A DNA stretch of 64,000 nt from Paenibacillus sp. J31TS4 (GCF_018403265.1 NZ_BOSI01000001.1:992001-1056000), one strand, 5' to 3'; positions 1 through 8,800 are shown, counted from the stretch's first letter. Numbers and translations are program-made. Notes: generated by a model not told the origin, from the sequence alone.

Positions 1-56
1 TTGACGGGCACATTGACGAGCCCGAAGCTGATGGCTCCTTTCCATACCGTCTGCAT
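1..56 (-). CDS. ku: Ku protein, N-terminus only (cut by window edge)
   Basis: Only the first 18 codons are inside the window. They read MQTVWKGAISFGLVNVPV, the characteristic opening of bacterial Ku, the DNA-end-binding homodimer that works with LigD in non-homologous end joining and in spore DNA repair. The start is set by an AAGGGGG ribosome binding site 8 bases upstream. The gene follows the HAD phosphatase on the same strand after 43 bases, so the two may be co-transcribed. The rest of the protein lies to the left of the window. Confidence 0.85.
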   Translation of the reverse strand, partial: MQTVWKGAISFGLVNVPV

Positions 57-99
57 GCGGCTTGCCCCCTTCGTTATGTCTTCTCAGGCCGTTGTTGGA

Positions 100-699
100 C
101 TAATGCGGCGTTCCTCCCGCTTCCTCGGAAGAAGCCGGCTGCTCGCCAGCTTCCTCGGGAGCGGCCGGCGCCTCGCCCTCTCCAAGAACGCCCGCTTCCC
201 TAAGCCCCTGAACGGCGGCCAGCAGGCTCGGGTACTGGTAGTCCGCACGGCAGCCGGGCGGCTGCTTGTCGCCGATAAAGATCGTCCGGAGCCCGGCCCC
301 CTCTCCGGCCCGGATGTCCACGTCCCGGTCGCCAATCATGAAGCTCTGCGACGGATCTACGCCATAGCGCTCGATCAGCTCCAGCAGCATGCCCGGCTCG
401 GGCTTCCGGCAGGCGCAGCCTTCGCCCGGCTTGTGGATGCATGCACTGACGTCAGTAATGCGGCCGCCGGCCTGTTCGATATCCCGGACCATTCTCTCGT
501 GAATGTCCCGCAGCGCCTCCTCGGTCATATACCCGAGTCCGACGCCGCCCTGATTGGTTACGACGAACGCCTCGTAGCCGAGCTCGTTCCAGAGCCGGAC
601 CGCTTCGCGTGCCCCCTCCAGAAACCGAAAGTCGCGGTAATGGTTCAGCGAGTGGCTCCGGTTCAGCACCCCGTCCCGGTCTAGAAAAACAGCTTGCAT
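100..699 (-). CDS. GmhB-like HAD-IIIA phosphatase
   Basis: A 199-residue HAD superfamily hydrolase of the histidinol-phosphatase/GmhB type. The nucleophile motif FLDRDGVLN is at residues 5-13. A VVTNQGG motif follows, and the loop CIHKPGEGCACRKP carries the Cys/His cluster that binds zinc in D-glycero-D-manno-heptose 1,7-bisphosphate 7-phosphatases. IGDRDVDI supplies the metal-binding acidic residues. The last 30 residues are Glu/Ala/Pro-rich and look disordered. AGGAGG lies just upstream of the ATG. Gram-positive members often act on heptose or other sugar phosphates used in S-layer glycans; the actual substrate is not visible here. Confidence 0.85.
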   Translation of the reverse strand: MQAVFLDRDGVLNRSHSLNHYRDFRFLEGAREAVRLWNELGYEAFVVTNQGGVGLGYMTEEALRDIHERMVRDIEQAGGRITDVSACIHKPGEGCACRKPEPGMLLELIERYGVDPSQSFMIGDRDVDIRAGEGAGLRTIFIGDKQPPGCRADYQYPSLLAAVQGLREAGVLGEGEAPAAPEEAGEQPASSEEAGGTPH

Positions 700-858
700 G
701 GCAGAACCTCCTGAATGAATGGTTATTACCCCAAAATGGGGCGGTTGCCAACCTGCGGCGGAAATTGGCAGCGCCTATCGATCCCGCTGTCTTGTATTGA
801 CAAAGGACAGGCTGCGATGCCATTCTTAGGAAGATCATGCGCCAATCAGGAGGAACCT

Positions 859-1278
859 ATGTACAAACGTATTTTACTGGCCGCCGACGGCTCCCCGCAT
901 GCCATCCGCGCCGCGGAGCAAGCCGCCCGTCTTGCCGGGCTGCGGCCGGACGCCGAGCTGACGGTCCTCTACGTCATTGACAGCACCCGCTCCAAATCGG
1001 ATCAGCTGCGCAGCCTGGATCTCGAAGCGCTGGCGGAGCAGCGGGCGGACCGTCTCCTCCCGATCGAGGAGGTTCTGAAGGAAGCCGGCGTGACCGGCCG
1101 GACCGTCGTTCTGGAAGGTGACCCCGGCACGGCGATCGTGTCCTATGCCAAGGAGCACAAGATGGAAGTCGTGCTGATCGGCAGCCGCGGCCTGAACCCC
1201 TTCCAGGAATTCGTGCTCGGCAGCGTCAGCCACAAGGTAGCCAGCCGGGCCGCCTGCCCGGTCCTTATTGTCAAATAG
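859..1278 (+). CDS. Universal stress protein (UspA family)
   Basis: A 139-residue single-domain Usp. It opens YKRILLAADGSPHA (beta1 and nucleotide-binding Asp). Near the C-terminus it has GSRGLNPFQEFVLGSVSHKV, the G-2X-G-9X-G(S/T) ATP-binding signature, followed by CPVLIVK. Upstream ATGs in the same frame exist, but the ATG at 859 is directly preceded by CAGGAGGAACCT and the family starts here. The gene stands alone and ends at a strong bidirectional terminator. ATP binding is predicted from the signature; the physiological role is unknown. Confidence 0.92.
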   Translation: MYKRILLAADGSPHAIRAAEQAARLAGLRPDAELTVLYVIDSTRSKSDQLRSLDLEALAEQRADRLLPIEEVLKEAGVTGRTVVLEGDPGTAIVSYAKEHKMEVVLIGSRGLNPFQEFVLGSVSHKVASRAACPVLIVK

Positions 1279-1315
1279 GGCGACATTGCCTGGAACGAAC
1301 ATGAACGCACAAAAA

Positions 1316-1377
1316 GCCGGGCAGCCTGTTCCGAAGAACCGACTGCCCGGCGCGCCACCCTGTTGGGTGGCTTTTTT
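1316..1377. terminator. Double hairpin terminator between convergent genes
   Basis: GCCGGGCAG...CTGCCCGGC is followed by GCCACC-CTGTTG-GGTGGC and six Ts. It serves the Usp gene on the plus strand. The second hairpin is symmetric enough to help stop the opposing ABC operon. Confidence 0.8.
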
Positions 1378-1391
1378 CATGTCCTTGCCTT

Positions 1392-2261
1392 TTATTCGGG
1401 AGGCAGCAGCACGATCCGGCCTTCCTCCATCGTCACGCGAAGCTTGTTCTTGTCCTTGACGCCCAGCGCTTCGAGATAACCGGCCGGAATCTGGAGACGC
1501 CCCGCCTTGTCCACGACCGCGTACTCGACGTGGGTCTCCTCCTCGGCCTCTCTCTCCAGCTCGGCCAGCTCCTCCGCATAGGAGACGCGCCGGATCATCT
1601 CCGAGGACGTCTTGCCGTCGCGAATGGCAACGACGCGGTCTACCTTGCGGGCGAGCAGCGGATCGTGCGTGACGATGACGACCGTCAGCCCCATCGTCCG
1701 GTTCAGCTCACGGAACAGGTCGAGGATTTGATTGGCCATACGCGTGTCGACCGAGCCTGTCGGCTCGTCGGCGAGGAGCAGCTTGGGCTGATTCGCCAGC
1801 GCAATGGCGATCGCCACGCGCTGCTGCTCACCCCCGGACAGCTCGTTCAGCCGGTTGTTCCGGCGGTGGCTAAGCCCGACGGCGTCGAGCAGCGCGAGCG
1901 CCCGCTGCCGCTTGCGCTTGCCGTGCAGCAGAATCGGCAGCTCCACATTCTCCTGCGCGGTGAGATACGGAATCAGATTGCGCGCGTTGTTCTGCCAGAC
2001 GAAGCCGACCGTCTCGCGCTTATACTGCACAAGGTCCTTTTCCGACATCTTGAGCAGGTCGCTGCCGCCCACGGTGAGACTTCCGGCGGACGGACGGTCA
2101 AGCCCGCCCAGCATGTTCAGCAGCGTCGATTTGCCGCTGCCGCTGTTGCCGATGATCGCCATCAGCTCGCCGGGGGCGACCTGCAGATCGAGGCCTTGGA
2201 GCGCGACGACCTCGAGATCGGCAACCTTGTAAATTTTGACCAAATTCTCGCAATGTATCAT
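1392..2261 (-). CDS. ABC transporter ATPase fused to a C-terminal AbrB-like domain
   Basis: A 289-residue protein. Residues 1-225 form a MacB/LolD-type ATPase: Walker A GNSGSGKST (38-46), Q-loop near 90, signature LSGGEQQRV (141-149), Walker B LLLADEPTGS (161-170), H-loop TH 198-199. After an acidic linker (EAEEET), residues 246-287 read VVDKAGRLQIPAGYLEALGV...LRVTMEEGRIVLLPP, the swapped-hairpin pattern of SpoVT/AbrB DNA-binding domains. The start at 2261 has GGGGAGGA at good spacing and lies 1 base after the permease stop, so it is the last gene of the four-gene operon. The fusion suggests either a dimerisation role or a DNA-binding, self-regulating ATPase; which one is inference. Confidence 0.9.
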   Translation of the reverse strand: MIHCENLVKIYKVADLEVVALQGLDLQVAPGELMAIIGNSGSGKSTLLNMLGGLDRPSAGSLTVGGSDLLKMSEKDLVQYKRETVGFVWQNNARNLIPYLTAQENVELPILLHGKRKRQRALALLDAVGLSHRRNNRLNELSGGEQQRVAIAIALANQPKLLLADEPTGSVDTRMANQILDLFRELNRTMGLTVVIVTHDPLLARKVDRVVAIRDGKTSSEMIRRVSYAEELAELEREAEEETHVEYAVVDKAGRLQIPAGYLEALGVKDKNKLRVTMEEGRIVLLPPE

Positions 2262-2262
2262 G

Positions 2263-5139
2263 TTAATCCTCCCCGAGCTTGACCGCCTGATGAATCTTGA
2301 CCCGCGAGAGGAGCGAGCCCAGAATGGCGAGGCCGAGTACAATCATGACGACGACGACAACCGTCAGCTGAAGCGTGTCTCTTGGATCGAACGCCACCCG
2401 GAACGGCGGTACCTGCGTCTGCGGGTTGAAGGTAATCTGGAACAGCGGCACGAACAGGCGGCTGCCGATCTGCCCGGCGGCAAGCCCCATGAGGACGGCG
2501 GCGGCCGAGGTGAGCAGCTGTTCGGCCGTCAGCATGCCGATAAGCTGCCGGAACGTAATGCCCATTGCCCGCATGATGCCGAACTGGAGCAGCCGTCCTT
2601 GCAGCGACAGCACCCAATAGAGCAGGAAACCGCAGAAGCTGATTGCTGCGGCAAGCAGGAAGCCGAGCGTCATGACGCCGTTGATCGCCAGCTGGAACGG
2701 ATCGTTTTTGGCGGTCGTCAGCTTTTGTCTCGTATCCGTCAGCTTCGTCAGCTCCATCTTCTGCTCCTGGATGGCCGCGTACAGCTTCTCGCGGGACGCA
2801 TCCGGTTCCAGCTTGAGCCACACCTCATAAGGCTCCAACGCCAGATGGTTCTGGATATAGGAGAGGTGTCCGACGACGAGCTTGGGCAGCGCTGGCTTCG
2901 TCTTGCTCGTCGTCGACCCGGGAGGCGGATTGGGATTGAAGGTCGGAAAGTAGTCAATCACGCCGTATACCGAGAACGCTTTGTATTCGGTCCCGTTCCA
3001 GCCTGCGAAGATCGTGTCTCCCGGCTTCAGCCCCGCTTCGTCCGCGAGCGTGCGGGAGACGAGCACGGCGGAAGGATCGGAGGCGATCAAGTTCAAATAA
3101 TCGTTCAGATGGTGGCCCAGGAGACCGTCCCGCATCCACGCCGTCCGGCCGAACTCGTCGGTATCTATGCCCATCAGCTTGATGGACCCTTTCTCCTTGT
3201 CGAAGCTGTAAGAAGCATCTTGCCGGATGAAGACCTTGGCCGCCTGCTTCACGCCGGGCAGCTCGGTGAACGGCTGAAACGGAGGCTCGATGTATTGAAT
3301 CTTGCCGCTTCGGCCTGCCTCGAGCGGCGCGGGAGGCGGCGGCGCTTCCCCGGGTGACGGCGGCGGCGGGGCGTTGTCAGGCCACTTCACCTGCAGGACG
3401 AAGTCCGCTCCGCTGGCGTACCGGATCTGGTCCTCGGTGTTGCGGTTGATCGTCCGCGCAGCGCTCGCTCCGAACATCCCGGTAGCGATGGTCAGAATAA
3501 GGAACAGCATGAGAAATTGATACTGCGAGCCCGAGCGTCCCACCTGGATGAGCGTCGCATACAGGTAGGGAGGCCAGAAGCGGCGTCCCAGCCAATAGAC
3601 AAGACGGATAAAGTAAGGATACACCCGCAGGAGCAGGAGACCGGCGCCGAGCATGAACAGCGACGGCACCAGAAACAGGAGCGGGTCAATCCGGATATCG
3701 GTCGCCTCCAGTCCGTTCAGTGTCAAATCCTCCAGTCTCCCGCGGAACGAACGAAGCTCGTAGATAGAGACCGCGATAAGGATGACGTCCAGAAACAGAC
3801 GATGCCAGATGAGCGGCTTGTGCTGGCGGGCGGACTGCCGCTTCTGGTCGACGATCGAGGCGCGGGTAGCGAGAAAGGCCGGGATGAGCGTCATCCCGAT
3901 GGAGCACGCGACCGCGTACGCCGCGTACCGCAGGCTGGCGGCGTTGATCGAGGCGTTGAGCGACGCGCGCTGGACGAACGAGAGGAAGCCGTCGGAGGCG
4001 CCCAGCACCTTGGTCAGCAGCAGCCCCGCCGGCGGTCCCGCCGCGAATGCGATGATTCCGAGGAGCAAGCCCTCGATCGCGTAGCCGGCCAGAATCTGCA
4101 GCCGGCTCGCTCCCCGGCTGCGAAGGACGGCAATTTCAGTTTTTTGCCGCTCGATAATCAAATTCGAGACCATGTACAGATAGAAAGCAAGCACGATCAC
4201 CACAGGAACAACGAGCGACCAGAGCATCGTGCGCAGCCGCTCTTCTTTGAGATGGTAATCGGCCAGCAGTTTATGGGCCGGCGCTTTCAAGCTCGTGAAG
4301 TTCGTCGACCAGTTGCGGAAATACGACTCGGTTCGGTCGTAGACCGACTTGTAGTTGGCTACGGAGGCCATGTCCATCGGCGTATAATCGTAAACGCCGT
4401 ACCAGGAGGACGAGCGGAGAGGCAGCGTCTTGCCGGTGGAGATCTCCTTCTCGAACAAGTCGAAGTCGATCAGGAACGTGCGGTCGAAGATCGACAAATC
4501 CGGATTGTACCAGTAGAGATCCTGCTCGCTCTTGCGGTCGATGACGCCGACCGGGACAATCTTGACCGGCTTGTCTCCCGGCGTCTTCTCCAGCAGGAAT
4601 TCGTTGCCGAGCACCATCTTGAGCGAAGTCAGGGCTTTGTCGACGACGAGCGCTTCGTACACGCCGTTCACCGGCTCCTTCGCCGGCATCCGCCCATCGA
4701 TCAGCTTGACATGCCCTTCCATCCCCTCCAGCGCTCCGATATAGGCGCCGCGGTTGACGGATGCGTCGACCTTGTCCGGCTGCACCGGCACGAGGCCGTA
4801 GCTGTCGGTCCGTCGTTCGCGCACCTGCTGCAGAAGAGGCAGCTTAAGCTCCTTGAGCCGGTTCGTCCAGAACTCGTCCGTCTGTCGGATCATGTCCGCC
4901 TTCTCCTGCGGCTTCGTATCGTCGGTCAGCGTCACGGAGGTGAACCACGTCCCCGGATAGCTGCCGCTATCCGTTTGCATATTTTGCAGGTCCTTGAACA
5001 GCATCCGCTGCAGGATCGCATCGGTATAGATGGGCAGACTGCTCATCAGCCCGACCGACAGGATCAGGCCGAGCAGGAGCGAGAGCTCCAGCCATTTGGT
5101 TTTGACCATTTTGCGCACAATCATGACAAGCAGTGCCAA
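2263..5139 (-). CDS. FtsX-family ABC transporter permease, 958 residues
   Basis: A very large permease. It has an N-terminal membrane helix (KWLELSLLLGLILSVGLM), a roughly 290-residue extracellular domain, and a first three-helix FtsX core (VPVVIVLAFYLYMVSNLIIE, then IEGLLLGIIAFAAG). Further helices follow, then a second extracellular domain with a proline-rich stretch near the middle and a C-terminal FtsX core ending in VVVVVMIVLGLAILGSLLS. The TTG at 5139 is preceded by AAAGGAGG with 9 bases of spacing, which fits better than upstream ATGs. It is third in the operon, between the lipoprotein adaptor and the AbrB-fused ATPase. By analogy with MacB and Bacillus FtsX-type permeases it exports or extracts lipophilic compounds or envelope substrates; the substrate is unknown. 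Confidence 0.88.
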   Translation of the reverse strand: MALLVMIVRKMVKTKWLELSLLLGLILSVGLMSSLPIYTDAILQRMLFKDLQNMQTDSGSYPGTWFTSVTLTDDTKPQEKADMIRQTDEFWTNRLKELKLPLLQQVRERRTDSYGLVPVQPDKVDASVNRGAYIGALEGMEGHVKLIDGRMPAKEPVNGVYEALVVDKALTSLKMVLGNEFLLEKTPGDKPVKIVPVGVIDRKSEQDLYWYNPDLSIFDRTFLIDFDLFEKEISTGKTLPLRSSSWYGVYDYTPMDMASVANYKSVYDRTESYFRNWSTNFTSLKAPAHKLLADYHLKEERLRTMLWSLVVPVVIVLAFYLYMVSNLIIERQKTEIAVLRSRGASRLQILAGYAIEGLLLGIIAFAAGPPAGLLLTKVLGASDGFLSFVQRASLNASINAASLRYAAYAVACSIGMTLIPAFLATRASIVDQKRQSARQHKPLIWHRLFLDVILIAVSIYELRSFRGRLEDLTLNGLEATDIRIDPLLFLVPSLFMLGAGLLLLRVYPYFIRLVYWLGRRFWPPYLYATLIQVGRSGSQYQFLMLFLILTIATGMFGASAARTINRNTEDQIRYASGADFVLQVKWPDNAPPPPSPGEAPPPPAPLEAGRSGKIQYIEPPFQPFTELPGVKQAAKVFIRQDASYSFDKEKGSIKLMGIDTDEFGRTAWMRDGLLGHHLNDYLNLIASDPSAVLVSRTLADEAGLKPGDTIFAGWNGTEYKAFSVYGVIDYFPTFNPNPPPGSTTSKTKPALPKLVVGHLSYIQNHLALEPYEVWLKLEPDASREKLYAAIQEQKMELTKLTDTRQKLTTAKNDPFQLAINGVMTLGFLLAAAISFCGFLLYWVLSLQGRLLQFGIMRAMGITFRQLIGMLTAEQLLTSAAAVLMGLAAGQIGSRLFVPLFQITFNPQTQVPPFRVAFDPRDTLQLTVVVVVMIVLGLAILGSLLSRVKIHQAVKLGED

Positions 5140-5262
5140 GTCTTGCTTCCTCCTTTGGGTCGCCGGTCGTGGCCCGGACCAGCCGGTCAACCGGCGTCTG
5201 GTGCATAAGGAAACAAGGAAGCCGGCAGTCCGCTCGGCTTCCTGCTCCCGGGGGCTGCACGG

Positions 5263-6288
5263 CTACTGAAGAATGATCGTCTGCCCTTCCTTCAGCCCCT
5301 TGACGATCTCGACCTCGGAGCCAGTTTCGAGCCCTTTCTCGACGTCGACTTCCTTGCGGCTCTCTCCGTCGAGCACCTGCACATAAAACCGGTTGAAATA
5401 GGAGCGCAGCCCTCGCGCCGGGATGACGATCGTGTCCTCCTTCTGCTTGGTCGTGATGAGGATATCGACGTTCTCGCCCATCTTGACGTCATCCGGCTTA
5501 TCGACGGGCTCCACATAGACAGTCTTGGCGTTCTTTTCCTGCTCCTGCTTGTCTTCCGTACGCGGAGCGGACGATGGCGTTTGGACGACGACGCCCTTGT
5601 AGGTCACATTGCCTTTCTTAAGAGTCGCCTCCATGCCGACGCTCAGATCGGCCGCTTCGTTCGGATTGGACAGCGACATGGATAAACGGACGACATGAGG
5701 ATCGGCTACGATGACGATCGGCTTGTAGGCGGTTGCCAGATCGCCCGGCTGCAGCTTGTCGACGAAGGTCACCTGTCCGGCGATGGTCGCCCTCAGCGTC
5801 CGGTTCTCGATCTTTTTGCGGGTCTGCTCAACCTGCATCTGCTTGATGTCGTATTCCATCGCTTTCAGCTTGGCGTCCTGGCTGTCACCCGAGGCTTTGG
5901 CTTGATCGGCCGCCAGCTTCGCTTTCTCCAGCTCAAGCTGCCGCTGCTTCAGCTGAACGTCCAATTCGTCGAGATCGAGCTGGACGAGGATGTCGCCCGG
6001 CTTGACTTCATCGCCGGCCTTCACCAGCACGCTGCGCACCCGCGCGCCGTTCTCGGTAAACTGATGATAAGCGAGCTTGGTGGATTCATAAGTCCCCGAG
6101 CCACGAACCTGCTTCGCAATAGTCCCCCTTTTGACCTCGTACGTATCCAGACTTTCCTTCACCGGCTTCACCAGCGGCGGCTGGAGCGGCTCCTCCTCCA
6201 GGGGCAGCAGCGAGCATCCGCTCGTCAGCAGGAGAGCTGCGGCCATTCCGGCCGCGAGAAGCGTCTTGCAGCTAGCCTTCATCGACAA
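5263..6288 (-). CDS. HlyD/MacA-type adaptor lipoprotein
   Basis: Second gene of the ABC operon. It has a lipoprotein signal peptide (LLAAGMAAALLLTSGC) with Cys as the lipid anchor. A biotinyl-lipoyl-like half motif (IAKQVRGSGTYES), a coiled-coil hairpin (LDVQLKQRQLELEKAKLAAD through MQVEQTRKKIENRTL), a second lipoyl half with GQVTFVDKLQPGD, a beta-barrel domain and a C-terminal membrane-proximal domain follow. Such adaptors bridge MacB-like permeases to the envelope. I place the start at a TTG with GGAGG 9 bases upstream; an ATG at 6282 is the alternative. Either way it overlaps the end of the first ATPase gene, showing translational coupling. Confidence 0.87.
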   Translation of the reverse strand: MSMKASCKTLLAAGMAAALLLTSGCSLLPLEEEPLQPPLVKPVKESLDTYEVKRGTIAKQVRGSGTYESTKLAYHQFTENGARVRSVLVKAGDEVKPGDILVQLDLDELDVQLKQRQLELEKAKLAADQAKASGDSQDAKLKAMEYDIKQMQVEQTRKKIENRTLRATIAGQVTFVDKLQPGDLATAYKPIVIVADPHVVRLSMSLSNPNEAADLSVGMEATLKKGNVTYKGVVVQTPSSAPRTEDKQEQEKNAKTVYVEPVDKPDDVKMGENVDILITTKQKEDTIVIPARGLRSYFNRFYVQVLDGESRKEVDVEKGLETGSEVEIVKGLKEGQTIILQ

Positions 6289-7006
6289 TTTGTCCATCCT
6301 CCAGTGCATAAACTCGGTCCACCACTTCCATAATGGCCGGATCGTGGGTCGTTAGGACGATCGTCATCCTCTCCGTCTCCACTAGATCTTTGAATACTTT
6401 GAGCACCTGCAGCCCCATCCGGCTGTCCAGCTCCGCCGTCGGCTCGTCTGCCAGAACGAGCTTCGGCCGATGCGCGATCGCCCGGGCTATCGCCACCCTC
6501 TGCTGCTCGCCTCCGGACAGCTCGTACGGCCGGTGCTTCATCCTCGGCTTCAGGCCGACATAGTCGAGAGCCCGCTCGGTCAGCTCCTGATGCTCGCGGA
6601 CGGGGACGCCCGCGATCCGCAGGCCGAACTCGACATTCTCGTAAGCCGTCATGAGCGGGAGCAGCGCGAAGGATTGGAAGATAAGACCGATCTCCCGGCG
6701 CCGGATCTCTCCGCGCTCGCGCTCGTTCATGCCGGACGTGCTGCGCCCTCCGAACAGAACCTCGCCTTCCGTCGGCAGATCGAGCGCCGCCAGCATATTC
6801 AGCAGCGTCGTCTTGCCGGAACCCGATCGCCCGCGCAGGGCGACCAGCTGTCCCTTGCGTATCTCCAGATTCGCCCCCTTGAGCGCATGGACGGCGCCGC
6901 TGCCGCGCCCGAACTGCTTGTGGACTTGAACCGCTTTCAACAGAGCCGGTTCTTCACCGCTCCGCTCTTCCTTCCCGGCGTTCCGGGATGTTTGGAGTCC
7001 ATTCAT
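6272..7006 (-). CDS. ABC transporter ATPase (MacB/LolD type)
   Basis: A 244-residue ATPase and first gene of the operon. Walker A is GRSGSGKTTLL, the signature is LSGGEQQRVAIARAIAH, Walker B is LVLADEPTAELD and the switch is TTHD. It lacks the AbrB tail of its partner at 1392-2261, so the operon provides two different ATPases for one giant permease and could assemble a heterodimeric ATPase pair. AAGGGGG precedes the ATG, and a clear sigma-A promoter lies 57-85 bases upstream. Confidence 0.9.
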   Translation of the reverse strand: MNGLQTSRNAGKEERSGEEPALLKAVQVHKQFGRGSGAVHALKGANLEIRKGQLVALRGRSGSGKTTLLNMLAALDLPTEGEVLFGGRSTSGMNERERGEIRRREIGLIFQSFALLPLMTAYENVEFGLRIAGVPVREHQELTERALDYVGLKPRMKHRPYELSGGEQQRVAIARAIAHRPKLVLADEPTAELDSRMGLQVLKVFKDLVETERMTIVLTTHDPAIMEVVDRVYALEDGQIVDEG

Positions 7007-7062
7007 CCTGCGGCCCCCTTCTTGCTCCTGTTAATAGATTATGTAGATATTTCCATTTTCTT

Positions 7063-7091
7063 ACCATATGGGATGCCAGAGGCTGTGTCAA
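7063..7091 (-). promoter_or_regulatory. Sigma-A-type promoter of the ABC/HlyD/FtsX operon
   Basis: On the minus strand TTGACA (7091-7086) and TATGGT (7068-7063) are separated by exactly 17 bases. The element lies upstream of the first ATPase gene with an untranslated leader of about 50 bases. Confidence 0.6.
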
Positions 7092-7239
7092 TCTCAGACG
7101 GAAATCCTGTTTAGATCTAGAGACGAAGCCCGGCTGCGTCCATCCCATGTGAGCCTGTCGCGCTTTTTTCTTGTGCCCCGCTTGCTTCTCTTGCAGAAGG
7201 TTCGCTTGCGGAGGCCTGTCCGCTGTGGTGCTGGCCGGC

Positions 7240-8067
7240 CTAACTTTCCTCCAGCCCGGCTGCCACCTCCGCCTGGAGCTCCTCCCAGCGCTCCGGTCGG
7301 CAAGCGATGAGATACGGCTCCGGGCTCATTCCCTCGAACGGAGAGCCGTCGAACCAGGAAACCCGCATGCCCGCCTCCTTGGCCAGCAGCACCCCTGCAT
7401 ACAGATCGTCTCCCTCGGAGTTGAACAGGACGATTCCGTCCAGGTCGTTCCTTGCCAGCATCGCCCACAGCAGCGACGGCGCCCAGAGCCGGAGGACCCG
7501 CTTGCACACGCTATCCAGGTGATGTTTCAGCCCCATGGCGCGGGTGTCTCCCTGGACAACATGTCCCTGTATCCAGCCCAGCGTCGGCCTACCGCCGGGC
7601 CGACGGGCCGCTGCCCGCAGCGGTTCTCCGTTGCGCCAGGCCCCTCGGCCGGCCTGCGCCGTGTAAACATGCCGCATGGCCGAATCGCAAATGACTCCGA
7701 GCACCGGCTCCTTGCGGTACAGGAGCGTGATCGCGACCCCGTACACCGGCAGGCCGACCGCGTAGTTGTTCGTCCCGTCCAGCGGGTCGACGAGCCACAG
7801 CCAGTCTCCCTCCACACCGGCCCAGCCGGATTCCTCGCTGCGAATTTGATCGTCCGGGAAAGCTTCCTTCAGCTTCTTCAGAATGATCGCTTCGGCCATC
7901 AGATCGACGGCGGTGACGAGATCCCCGAACTCTCCCTTTTCCCGGACGTCCTTCTCGTTCTCGAACCGGCTTCTCGCCAGCTCCGCCGCCTCGCGGGCCG
8001 CCTCCTCAGCTATGATACGCGCCTTCGGCAGCCTCTTCTCCCATTGCCTTGCTGCAGCATCCGCCAT
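7240..8067 (-). CDS. Inositol monophosphatase family protein
   Basis: A 275-residue Li+-sensitive, Mg2+-dependent phosphatase fold. Metal-site residues are visible: the EES motif (IRSEESGWAG) and WLVDPLDGTNNYAVGLPVYG, the canonical DPLDGT box. The distal motif, usually WDxAAG, is here EGDDLYAGVLLAKEAG. The Trp is missing although an Asp remains, so the substrate may not be inositol phosphate; 3'-phosphoadenosine phosphate or other sugar phosphates are alternatives in this family. GGGGAGG lies 7 bases before the ATG. It probably stands alone: a 172-base gap with a terminator separates it from the Nudix gene upstream. Confidence 0.88.
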   Translation of the reverse strand: MADAAARQWEKRLPKARIIAEEAAREAAELARSRFENEKDVREKGEFGDLVTAVDLMAEAIILKKLKEAFPDDQIRSEESGWAGVEGDWLWLVDPLDGTNNYAVGLPVYGVAITLLYRKEPVLGVICDSAMRHVYTAQAGRGAWRNGEPLRAAARRPGGRPTLGWIQGHVVQGDTRAMGLKHHLDSVCKRVLRLWAPSLLWAMLARNDLDGIVLFNSEGDDLYAGVLLAKEAGMRVSWFDGSPFEGMSPEPYLIACRPERWEELQAEVAAGLEES

Positions 8068-8177
8068 GTCTGACCTCCCCTATCGCGATCCAGTCTTCCT
8101 GTGTCCCGTCGCTTGCGGCTGGTGAGGACAAGTTTACTTGCCTTTCCATAAAAAAGGAAGCTTTTTTCTCGCATGCC

Positions 8178-8210
8178 AAAAACCCCCGCCGCTGCATGCG
8201 GCGGGGGTGT
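8178..8210 (-). terminator. Terminator of the Nudix gene
   Basis: On the minus strand a 10-pair G+C hairpin (CCCCCGCCGC arms) is followed by five Ts. It lies 34 bases beyond the Nudix stop. Confidence 0.75.
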
Positions 8211-8243
8211 CTCCCGATTCCCGGTATCGGCGTCCGACTCCGC

Positions 8244-8723
8244 TTAGGAGCGCTTGCGCTGGACGAGGTGGATCGTCTGGCGTTTTTTGGACTTCAGGTA
8301 TGCCAATATGCCGTGGGGGTAAAAGGGGCGCTCCTGCAGCTTCTCAAACGGGCGCCACACAAGCTTGACCGTAGGGTGCTCGTTGTGCCAGCGCACATGC
8401 TCGAGCTGCATGTCCGATTCGTGAGCGAGCCGGCACCAGTGCAGCAAGGTAAAATCGTGACGCCGACGTCCTTCGTATTCGAATATATTCTCGCTGACCG
8501 CAGCCAGCTCCTCCGGCTTGACCTCCAGATCGAATTCCTCAACGAGCTCCCGGGATATCGCCATCGCCGCCGTCTCCCCGAATTCCACCGTTCCTCCCGG
8601 GAACCGGTAGAACGACTCGGATTGGTCGCATTGCACGAGCACGTAGGTGCGCGGCGCCCCCCCTTCCTCTGGCGATTCCTGTTCGCGCACGATGATGCCT
8701 TCCGCTCTTAGTCTTGGTTTCAT
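8244..8723 (-). CDS. Nudix hydrolase
   Basis: A 159-residue protein with the Nudix box GGTVEFGETAAMAISRELVE-EFDL (G-x5-E-x7-REUxEE), near residues 43-67. The Gly of the final xGU is Asp here, a tolerated change. The box coordinates the Mg2+ that hydrolyses nucleoside diphosphates linked to another group. Nothing in the flanking sequence defines the substrate. A GAGGAAAAGCGG stretch precedes the ATG. The basic C-terminus (KSKKRQ..LVQRKRS) is a small extension. Confidence 0.9.
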   Translation of the reverse strand: MKPRLRAEGIIVREQESPEEGGAPRTYVLVQCDQSESFYRFPGGTVEFGETAAMAISRELVEEFDLEVKPEELAAVSENIFEYEGRRRHDFTLLHWCRLAHESDMQLEHVRWHNEHPTVKLVWRPFEKLQERPFYPHGILAYLKSKKRQTIHLVQRKRS

Positions 8724-8800
8724 CCGCTTTTCCTCCTAACGTATGCCCTGCGTTCAAGCTTTGCCGTTATCGGAAAGAATAATCGTTTTTGCCGGCGGAA

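Noticed and set aside
3517-5208. 563-codon open frame on the plus strand opposite the FtsX permease
   Set aside because: Arg/His/Gln-rich product without domains, antisense to a well-supported gene; an artefact of high G+C codon use.
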